Below are positions 45,293-52,441 of a stretch of 64,000 nt of DNA, in pieces. Source of the stretch: Collinsella sp. 4_8_47FAA (GTDB lineage Bacteria > Actinomycetota > Coriobacteriia > Coriobacteriales > Coriobacteriaceae); assembly GCF_000763055.1 (NCBI RefSeq), contig NZ_KN214135.1, positions 213,181-277,180 on the forward strand. Reading direction: 5' to 3'. Within the stretch, counting starts at the first letter, position 1. Every line of letters starts with the position of its first letter. The notes beneath the pieces were generated by a model. The model searched no databases and had not been told where the DNA came from. It worked only from the letters and a program-made list of their open reading frames with translations. A program made the translations under genes and the position numbers.

Positions 45293-45420
45293 GTAACGGC
45301 GCTGCCCAGCTATCACCCTTGGGCTGCCGTCGACCTTATTCTACCCACGGGTGCCAGGTTTAACAAATGGATTTTCGGTTACGAAGTCCGGAGCTCGCCC
45401 CTCTACTCCAGCGGCGTTGC

Positions 45421-45549
45421 GCCGGATTCTGGGACGCACTTTCCGCCCCATGCCTCTATCGGAAACGGCATCCCATCCTGAAGCGGGAATCCGGGACGTA
45501 GTTTCCGCCAAAGGCCGCCAAAGGGAAAGCGCGTCCCATTCCGAGCATC
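45421..45549. repeat. Degenerate hairpin repeat, cluster A
   Basis: About two units of a ~62-bp imperfect palindrome of the form GGAAAnnGCATCCCATnCTGA ... GAATCCGGGACnnAGTTTCC. It lies just past the 3' end of the DUF234-type ATPase gene. Each unit can fold as a ~20-bp hairpin. Confidence 0.75.
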
Positions 45550-45567
45550 ACATCAGAGCGCGCTTGG

Positions 45568-46959
45568 TTATCTCCGCCCACACATCTCGGCAAACGAGAT
45601 CAGCTTGACGTCTCCCCTACTCTCCGCGGCATCCCGACATCCCTGCGTAAAGCCGCTTTTTGAGAAAAGCGCATAGCTTTTTCGTTGCCGTCTAAAGAGC
45701 TCGCTTCGGTGCACGAGCTTTTGCAGCACGTCTTCGCCCACCGGTTCATTGCGCCATTTGCACTCCGCAAACAGCGCAGCGCCCTCGCCATCGTCAACAA
45801 TCAAGTCGATTTCTTCCTGCGTATGCGTGCGATTATCCGTCCCCCACCAGCGCCCGACGCTCGCCGGAACCACATCGAGCTGGCCCGCTCGCGCGAGTTC
45901 GTACACGTATTGTCTGCATATAAGCTCAAAGACCGTGCCCATGTAATCCGATACGTGCGGCTCAATGCGCTTATACGCCATCTCGGCCATATCGTTTTGA
46001 ATCAGCCCGATGTTCTGCGGAACAAACTTGTACCAGAACCTAAACATCTGGTCGCTCAGCAGATACACGGCTCGCTTATTGCTCGTCTCGTTTAGGGGCA
46101 GCTCGCGCTCGACAATCCCAAGCGACGCCAGCTTATCCACATAGCTCTTTACGTTGCTCGCAGGGATTCCCGTAGAGCTCGCAATCTCCGAGATCTTCGA
46201 GCGCCCCTGAGCAATTGCTTGCACGATCGCATCATATTGCTCGGGATTGCGGCACTCTTGCAATAGCAGGTTACTCGGCTCCTCAAAGAGATAGCCCGTA
46301 GGAGTAAGAAAAAGACGTTTGATGTTGTCCTTGAGCGGTGCAGCAGGATCGACTTTCTCGATATATGCAGGAATGCCGCCCGTCATGCCATAGCAAACTG
46401 CAGCGTCTTCGCGACTCATGCTCTGCCACAGGCCGAGGGTCGTCATAAAATCGAGCGGCATGATCTTAAACTGGGCCGTACGCCTACCGTATAGCGGGCT
46501 CTCGTAGCCCAACACCTGTTCCTCCATAAACGAAAGAGACGAGCCGCATAGAATCAGCATGAGCCTGGTCTCTTTGTACAGGTGATCAATCTTGTCTTGC
46601 AGCAACGAGCTGATCTCGGGATTCGATTGGGCGAGATAGGGATACTCGTCAATCACGACAATCAAACGTTCCGTGCGAGCCATGGTGGCCAATGCATCAA
46701 ACGCCTCGTCAAAGCTACGAAACGACACACCTGCAGCACCAACCGAACCCGCAAGTATCGCCTGGCTAAAGCCGTGCAGGTTTGCCTCCGCATTGGTACG
46801 ACGAGCTTGAAAGTAAATAGCCTTCTTGCCTTGGATGAACTCTGTGATAAGGCGCGTTTTACCCACACGACGGCGGCCGTAAATCACAGGCATCTCAAAG
46901 GAGCCCGTGCCATACAGTCGATTGAGCTCGGACATTTCCGCTGTTCTTCCGATAAACAT
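45568..46959 (-). CDS. AAA ATPase of the DUF234 type
   Basis: 463 residues. Walker A YGRRRVGKTRLITEF near residue 27, Walker B LIVVIDEYPYL near 100, then CGSSLSFMEEQVL (sensor region). A winged-helix domain follows (about 265-330: ISEIASSTGIPASNVKSYVDKL). The C-terminal DUF234 nuclease-like domain has QEEIDLIVDD and FAECKWRN (E-x-D ... E-x-K). This family is abundant and variable in gut bacteria and archaea, has no settled function and is often seen with mobile DNA. The ATG has GGAAGG upstream and directly follows a perfect 25-bp palindrome, suggesting tight autoregulation. Confidence 0.85.
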   Translation of the reverse strand: MFIGRTAEMSELNRLYGTGSFEMPVIYGRRRVGKTRLITEFIQGKKAIYFQARRTNAEANLHGFSQAILAGSVGAAGVSFRSFDEAFDALATMARTERLIVVIDEYPYLAQSNPEISSLLQDKIDHLYKETRLMLILCGSSLSFMEEQVLGYESPLYGRRTAQFKIMPLDFMTTLGLWQSMSREDAAVCYGMTGGIPAYIEKVDPAAPLKDNIKRLFLTPTGYLFEEPSNLLLQECRNPEQYDAIVQAIAQGRSKISEIASSTGIPASNVKSYVDKLASLGIVERELPLNETSNKRAVYLLSDQMFRFWYKFVPQNIGLIQNDMAEMAYKRIEPHVSDYMGTVFELICRQYVYELARAGQLDVVPASVGRWWGTDNRTHTQEEIDLIVDDGEGAALFAECKWRNEPVGEDVLQKLVHRSELFRRQRKSYALFSKSGFTQGCRDAAESRGDVKLISFAEMCGRR

Positions 46960-46974
46960 AGGGCCATCCTTCCC

Positions 46975-47030
46975 TTACGTTATAGCTAGCTATATTATAC
47001 CTTCCTATAATATAGCTAGCTATAACGTAA
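46975..47030 (-). promoter_or_regulatory. Perfect 25-bp inverted repeat before the DUF234 ATPase
   Basis: Left arm 46975-46999 and right arm 47006-47030 are exact reverse complements around the 6-base loop CCTTCC. Each arm contains the self-palindrome TATAGCTAGCTATA, and TATAAT lies at the centre on both strands. It is 15 bp upstream of the ATPase ATG and overlaps the likely promoter, so it is probably an operator. Confidence 0.7.
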
Positions 47031-47082
47031 TTCGACAAGCGGCGCACGCAAAAGGGCGGTATACCACCGCACGTGGACCGTT

Positions 47083-47382
47083 CCGGAAAATGTATCCCGT
47101 TCTGGAGCCAAAAACTGGGCCGTAGTTTCCGCCAAACATGCCATCCGGAAAGCGCGTCCCGTTCTGAGCCTGAATTCTGGGATGCATTTTCCACTGAAGC
47201 CTCTACCGGAAAACGCATCCCATTCTGAGGCTTGAATCCGGGACACAGTTTCCGCCTGCGGCCCCGCTGGGAAAGTTCATCCCGCTCTGAGAGCTCGTTC
47301 CGGGATGCAATTTCCGTTTGAGGCCCGATCCGGAAACGGCATCCCACCCTGGGGCCGAAATCTGGGTCACAGCCTCCGCCGG
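47083..47382. repeat. Degenerate hairpin repeat, cluster B
   Basis: Five tandem units of 60-63 bp, each starting CCGGAAA and ending near TTTCCGnnTGnGGCC. The arms (GGAAA, GC[A/G]TCCC and GGGA[C/T]GCA, TTTCC) are conserved, while loop and spacer vary. Some arm differences are compensated by G-T pairs. It lies between the divergent ATPase and AbiEi-like genes. It is not a CRISPR, as repeats are contiguous with no unique spacers. Confidence 0.85.
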
Positions 47383-47596
47383 CACAGACGACGATCCGCC
47401 GCCTTTATCACATGCCTTCAAATATGCGATCAAGAAACACAAAACAGCAGATAGATTGCTCTTTTTCGGAAAAGTAAACGTCCCTAAACTTACCAAGGCT
47501 TCATATCTAGCTACCGTTCACGGATGCCGATTACCGCCCACCGATTCAGCTTCAAAAAATGACGTCAAAACCAGGCCATCTACCTGCATGGTTAGA

Positions 47597-47624
47597 TTTT
47601 GGTCAGCTTTTGGTCAGCTGAGCG
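47597..47624 (+). repeat. Tandem TTTTGGTCAGC before the AbiEi-like gene
   Basis: Two direct copies of TTTTGGTCAGC about 60 bp upstream of the ATG at 47674. They may be a regulator site; the rest of 47383-47673 shows no gene. Confidence 0.4.
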
Positions 47625-47673
47625 GCAAGTTCCGGCTGATACGTTTTTGCTACCCAAAAGGAGGCGGTAGCTC

Positions 47674-48672
47674 ATGACCCATTGCAATGACCAACTCATC
47701 GACCAACTGCTCACCCAAGCCGAACAAGAGGGGCGCTGTCTGATTCCCCCGAGCGCGGCGATCCGAAAAGCGCTCCTGCGGCGCATCGGCGACATGGTCG
47801 TCTCCCCCATGCCGGGATTGTTCGCGCGCAAAATACGCTGGGATGAACTAAACCGAGCGCAACGCCATTGCGAGATTATCCGCGCCCTTGCGATCATCCA
47901 CCCCGATTGGACGTTCTGCTCGTTTTCGGCTGCCTGCCTGCTGGGGCTCGAGGTCTCGTGGCGACACCTGAATGTCGTGCATGTCTGCAGCTCGACAAAG
48001 CCGTCGGCTCGTCCGGGCGCACATATTCAGCGGCACCAGATTGAGCCGGCCGGAGCAATACGCAGAGTCGGCATATCGGTAACGCCGCCTATCCAAACGG
48101 CCACAGATTGCCTGCTGCAAACTGGTTTTGCCGACGGCATGCCCATTGCCGATTCGGCGATCTCAAAGCTCGGCCTTACGCGGGAACAGCTGATGGAGGC
48201 CGTTGAGCAACGAGCGACTGCCCGCAATGGTCGCGCAATTCGCACCGCCCTCACAACGCTTCGATATGCCGACGTCCGCGCCGAGAGCGGTGGGGAATCG
48301 GTCGCCCGAGCCGTCATGATCGAGACCGGTTTTGCGCCCGACTGGCTTCAATACGAGCTGACGGACCCCTTCGATTCGACCGAAACCATGCGAACGGACT
48401 TTGCCTGGGAGACCCAGGCGCGGGAGCTCACGTTGGGAGAACTCGACGGGCTCGTCAAATATACCGACCAGGCCATGCTAGCCGGGCGCACCACCGCCGA
48501 GGCGCTCGTTGCCGAACGACAGCGTGAGGCGCACCTATCGCTCTACGGTCACCCTCTGCTGCGCTTTACCATGAACGAGGTCCGCTCGGCAGGAATGCTC
48601 ACCAAAAAGCTTCAGACGGCAGGCATCCGGCAGACCGCGCTGCCGACGTGGCTCAACGAAGTGGAGCTGTAG
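47674..48672 (+). CDS. AbiEi-like protein with a nuclease-fold C-terminus
   Basis: 332 residues, ATG at 47674 with GGAGGCGG upstream. The middle (WTFCSFSAACLLGLEVSW, PPIQTATDCLL) resembles the core of AbiEi-type antitoxins widespread in actinobacteria. The C-terminal 110 residues (ESVARAVMIETGF, RTDFAWETQA, LGELDGLVKY, VAERQREAHLSLYGHPLLRF) show the D...E-x-D-G-x-x-K pattern of DUF559/Vsr-like endonuclease folds. Biochemical function is unknown and no AbiEii toxin is adjacent. It is flanked by hairpin repeat clusters B and C. Confidence 0.65.
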   Translation: MTHCNDQLIDQLLTQAEQEGRCLIPPSAAIRKALLRRIGDMVVSPMPGLFARKIRWDELNRAQRHCEIIRALAIIHPDWTFCSFSAACLLGLEVSWRHLNVVHVCSSTKPSARPGAHIQRHQIEPAGAIRRVGISVTPPIQTATDCLLQTGFADGMPIADSAISKLGLTREQLMEAVEQRATARNGRAIRTALTTLRYADVRAESGGESVARAVMIETGFAPDWLQYELTDPFDSTETMRTDFAWETQARELTLGELDGLVKYTDQAMLAGRTTAEALVAERQREAHLSLYGHPLLRFTMNEVRSAGMLTKKLQTAGIRQTALPTWLNEVEL

Positions 48673-48711
48673 GAGCTGCTAGGCCGCGCATCGCCGGATC
48701 GCATCCCCCCT

Positions 48712-49049
48712 ATCTGGGCCGCGTTTTCCCAACGGCCACGCCAACGGAAAGCGCGTCCCATTCTGAGGCATGATTCCGGGACACAGCTTCCGGTTGAGGG
48801 GCGATCCGGAAAGCACGACCCGTTCCGAGACCGAATTCCGGGACGCAGTTTCCGCTTGAGGCTTCAACCGGAAAATGCATCCCAGGCTGGAGCCATATTC
48901 CGGGACACACTTTCCATTTGAGGCCTCTACCGGAAAACGAATCCCATTCTGAGCGTCGAATCCGGGATACAGTTTCCGTTTGAAGCCCGTCCGGAAAGTA
49001 CGCCCCATTCTGGAGCCGAAATCTGGGACGAATCTTCCGCATGCGGAGG
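48712..49049. repeat. Degenerate hairpin repeat, cluster C
   Basis: A half unit and five full units of the same ~62-bp imperfect palindrome (for example CCGGAAAACGAATCCCATTC to GAATCCGGGATACAGTTTCC). It lies between the AbiEi-like gene and the 3' end of the xanthine dehydrogenase gene. Confidence 0.85.
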
Positions 49050-49160
49050 CGCTCCAAACAAAAGGCCCCGGCTCGCGATGGAGCTGGGGCCAAAGGCGCA
49101 GCGTATGTAATTGATGCTGAGCGCGAACGGCCCGTTAGCAATGGCCGTACGCGCTCTACC

Positions 49161-51938
49161 CTACCCGCGGTGACGGGCGCGGCTGTAGGGCGTATCCACC
49201 ATGGGCAGATCGGGACGCAGTTTGCCGTCAAACGCGCGGTAGGCGTTCTGTACGGCGGGCGCCGTGGGGATCGTTGCGATCTCGCCGATGCCCTTGCCAC
49301 CATATGCCACAGGCAGTAGCTCGTCCTTCTCCACGTAGATGGCATGGATATCCGGAATCTCGGGCGCACGGAACAGCCCGAGCGTACCGTACCTTGCCTG
49401 GGGCACGCAGTCCTTGAGCGGCCAATCCTCGGTAAGCGCATAGCCCATACCCATAAGCACGCCGCCTTCGATCTGGCCCTGAATGGAGATGGGGTTGACC
49501 ACCTTGCCGGAATCGTGCGCGGCATAGACCTCGCTCACGCGGCCGTCATCGTCCAAAATGACCACGTGCGTGGCAAAGCCGTAGCAGATGTGGCTCTTGG
49601 GATTGGGAACGTCGGCGCCCAGCTTGTCGGTCGGCTCCAGGTACACGTAGCCAAACTCGCATCCCTCGAGCGCCTTGATGGCGGCCGCGGGATCCTGAGG
49701 ATGCATACCCTGGCCGGCGACGAGCTCCTGCGTGTGCAGCTGATAGGCGCGACCGTCGTCGTACTCGATCTTGACGCCGTCGCCATGCGCATTCACGGGA
49801 GCGGCGGGCGCAGACTTGCCGGCCTCGATGTCAAGCATGGCATCGCGCAGCAGGAAGGCGGCACCGCGCACGGCCTCGCCGGTCACGACCGTCTGACGCG
49901 AGCCAGACGTGGTGCCGGAGTCGGGAGCGTTCTCAGTGGAGCACTCGCCGTTGGCGATGCAACGAAGCGGCAGACCGCAGGCCTCGGCAACGTCCTGCAA
50001 AAAGACGGTGTTGCAGCCCTGGCCGATGTCGGACGTGGCGGCATAGACCACGGCCACGCCGTTCTCGACGCGAATCTTGCAGCGGCCGGCGTCGGGCAGG
50101 CCAACGCCCACGCCAGCGTTCTTCATAGCGCAGGCAATGCCGGCGTGGCCGGGATGCGCATAGTAGGCATCCTTGACCTCGAGCAGTGTCTCCTTAAGCG
50201 CCGTGGAGCAGTCGGCAATCTGGCCGTTGGGCAAAACCTCGCCCGGCTCGATGGCGTTTCTGTAACGAATCTCCCACGGATCCAGGCCGACCTTCTCGGC
50301 CAGCAGGTCGATCAGGCTCTCGAGCGCAAACTCGGACTGGCAAACGCCAAAGCCGCGGTACGCACCGGCGGGCGGATTGTTGGTGTAGTAGCCAAAGCCG
50401 CGAATGTCGGTATTCTGGTACTTGTAGGGGCCGACGGCATGCGTGCAGGCGCGCTCGAGCACCGGACCGCACAGCGACGCGTAGGCGCCGGTGTCAAAGT
50501 TGATCTCGCAGTCCAGACCGGTAAAGTTGCCCTCGGCGTCGCAACCCAGCGTAAAGGTGCCGTCCATGGCATGGCGCTTGGGATGGAACGCGAGCGACTC
50601 GGCACGCGTGAGCTTGCACTTCACAGGACGCTGGAACTTGTATGCGGCGAGCGCGGCCAGGTGCTGGATGGACACGTCCTCCTTGCCGCCAAAGCCGCCA
50701 CCCACGAGCATGGTCTCGACGACCACACGCTCGGGTTCGTTGTCCCAGCCAAACATGTGGGCGCACTCTTTGCGCGTGTCGTAGGCACCCTGGTCGGTCG
50801 ACTGCACCTTGACGCCGTTCTTGTACGGGAAGGCGACGGCGCACTCGGGCTCCAAGAAGGCATGCTCGGTAAAGGGCGTGGTAAAGCGCTGCGTCACGGT
50901 AAACGCGCTCTCTGCCAGCGCCTTGGCGGCGTCGCCGCGCGTCACGTGACGGCTCTGGCACACGTTGTCCTTGAGCTCCACCGTATTGCCAAAGGCAAAG
51001 AAGCTGTCGTGCAGGCGCGGGGCGTCGGCAGCCCTGGCCTCGGCAATGTTACGCACGGGCTCCAGCGGCTCGTAATCGATCTTTACGAGCTTCTTGGCCT
51101 TCTCGAGCGTCGCCTCGTCCTCGGCAACCACCAGCACGATGGCATCGCCCACGCAGCGAGTGATATCGCCCTGGGCGATCATGACGTCCCAGTCCTGGAT
51201 AAGGTGGCCGACCTGGTTGACCGGCACGTCCTCGGCGCGCAGGATGCCAACCACACCGGGTAGGGCCTCGGCCTTGGAGGTATCGATGGAGAGCACGCGG
51301 GCACGCGGATACTTGGAGCGCACGGCGCTGGCGTAGGTCAGGCCCGGCTGGTCGATCTCGTCGATGTCGTCGGGGTACTTGCCCTCGCCGAGCACCTTCT
51401 TGCGCACGTCAATACGGAAGGCGCGCTTGCCCACGCCGTAGTCGTCGCCGCGCTCCAAGTCCTCGTCGATCTGTTTTTCGCCGCGGAGCACCGCAGCGGC
51501 CAGCGAAATGCCCTCAATAATCTTCTTGTAGCCGGTGCAGCGGCAGACGTTACCGCGAATGGCGTACTTGATCTGCTCCTCGGTGGGTTCGGGGTCCTCG
51601 GCGATGAGCGCCGCACCCGCCATGACCATACCGGGGATGCAAAAACCGCACTGCACGGCGCCCACGGCGCCAAAGGCGTACACAAAGGCCTCGCGCACGT
51701 CCTCGGGCAGACCCTCGACGGTCACGATGTCGCGGCCGGCGGCAAGGGCGGTGGTCAGCACGCAGGCCTTGACGGCCGCACCCTCCACGTGGATGGTGCA
51801 GGTACCGCATGCGCCCTCGGAGCAGCCGTCCTTGGCGGAATGGATATGCAGGTCGTCGCGCAGGTAGCGCAGCAGCGGTTTATTTTGGGTCGTCGTGCGC
51901 TCCACGCCGTTAACGGTAAAAGTGAATTCCTGTGCCAT
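49161..51938 (-). CDS. xdhD: Selenium-dependent xanthine dehydrogenase
   Basis: 925 residues, a fusion of the [2Fe-2S] subunit and the molybdopterin subunit. Cluster ligands are Cys39, 44, 47, 59 (GCSEGACGTC) and Cys97, 100, 132, 134 (QCGFC, VCRCTGY). The Mo domain has GGGFGGKED at 413-421, AYRGFGVCQSEFALE and GGKGIGE with the likely catalytic Glu near 886. There is no FAD domain and no FAD-subunit gene nearby. The label selenium-dependent follows from family similarity and the yqeB/yqeC partners; the Se would be a labile cofactor ligand, not selenocysteine. Last gene of the ssnA-ygfK-ferredoxin-xdh operon, 12 bp after the ferredoxin. Confidence 0.92.
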   Translation of the reverse strand: MAQEFTFTVNGVERTTTQNKPLLRYLRDDLHIHSAKDGCSEGACGTCTIHVEGAAVKACVLTTALAAGRDIVTVEGLPEDVREAFVYAFGAVGAVQCGFCIPGMVMAGAALIAEDPEPTEEQIKYAIRGNVCRCTGYKKIIEGISLAAAVLRGEKQIDEDLERGDDYGVGKRAFRIDVRKKVLGEGKYPDDIDEIDQPGLTYASAVRSKYPRARVLSIDTSKAEALPGVVGILRAEDVPVNQVGHLIQDWDVMIAQGDITRCVGDAIVLVVAEDEATLEKAKKLVKIDYEPLEPVRNIAEARAADAPRLHDSFFAFGNTVELKDNVCQSRHVTRGDAAKALAESAFTVTQRFTTPFTEHAFLEPECAVAFPYKNGVKVQSTDQGAYDTRKECAHMFGWDNEPERVVVETMLVGGGFGGKEDVSIQHLAALAAYKFQRPVKCKLTRAESLAFHPKRHAMDGTFTLGCDAEGNFTGLDCEINFDTGAYASLCGPVLERACTHAVGPYKYQNTDIRGFGYYTNNPPAGAYRGFGVCQSEFALESLIDLLAEKVGLDPWEIRYRNAIEPGEVLPNGQIADCSTALKETLLEVKDAYYAHPGHAGIACAMKNAGVGVGLPDAGRCKIRVENGVAVVYAATSDIGQGCNTVFLQDVAEACGLPLRCIANGECSTENAPDSGTTSGSRQTVVTGEAVRGAAFLLRDAMLDIEAGKSAPAAPVNAHGDGVKIEYDDGRAYQLHTQELVAGQGMHPQDPAAAIKALEGCEFGYVYLEPTDKLGADVPNPKSHICYGFATHVVILDDDGRVSEVYAAHDSGKVVNPISIQGQIEGGVLMGMGYALTEDWPLKDCVPQARYGTLGLFRAPEIPDIHAIYVEKDELLPVAYGGKGIGEIATIPTAPAVQNAYRAFDGKLRPDLPMVDTPYSRARHRG

Positions 51939-51950
51939 GGTGATTCCCTT

Positions 51951-52430
51951 CTACACGCCGGCGGCGATGCCGGTTCGGTCGTGGATGGCGCCATGCGGGC
52001 AGACGACGGCGCACATACCACACGACAGGCAGTCCGCGCCGTCGATATGAGCGCAGTTGTCCTCGATGCGGATAGCGCCGGCGGGGCACTTTTTGGCGCA
52101 CATGCCGCAACCGATGCAGCTGGTGTCGCAGATCTTGCGCGCAATGGCGCCCTTATCCGTGTTGTTGCAGCGCACCAGGATGTTCTGGTAGCCGGGAACG
52201 AAGGCAATCACGCGCTGCGGGCACGCCATGCCGCACAGGCCACAGCCCGTGCACTTGGAGCGGTCCACGCGGGCGACGCCGTCGACCAGTGCGATGGCAC
52301 CGTGGGGGCAGGCCGTAACGCAGGCGCCACAGCCAATGCAGCCTTCGCTGCAGCGGGCGTCGCCGCCTGCGGAGGCGCAACCGCTTCCGCAGGCAACGTA
52401 GGCCACATTATGTTGAATGGATTTGGCCAT
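51951..52430 (-). CDS. Polyferredoxin with four 4Fe-4S motifs
   Basis: 159 residues. Four CxxCxxCxxxCP motifs are visible: CIGCGACVTACPHG, CTGCGLCGMACPQR, CIGCGMCAKKCPAG and CLSCGMCAVVCPHG. A fifth Cys-rich N-terminal stretch (ACGSGCASAGG) resembles RnfB-type ferredoxins. It lies 11 bp after ygfK and 12 bp before xdhD, so it is almost certainly their electron carrier. Confidence 0.92.
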   Translation of the reverse strand: MAKSIQHNVAYVACGSGCASAGGDARCSEGCIGCGACVTACPHGAIALVDGVARVDRSKCTGCGLCGMACPQRVIAFVPGYQNILVRCNNTDKGAIARKICDTSCIGCGMCAKKCPAGAIRIEDNCAHIDGADCLSCGMCAVVCPHGAIHDRTGIAAGV

Positions 52431-52441
52431 AAGAGACTCGC

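Noticed and set aside
47083..47382. CRISPR array
   Set aside because: The repeat units are contiguous and degenerate, with no unique spacers of constant length and no cas genes.
49161..51938. Selenocysteine in the xanthine dehydrogenase
   Set aside because: The frame has no internal TGA. Selenium in this family is a labile cofactor ligand.
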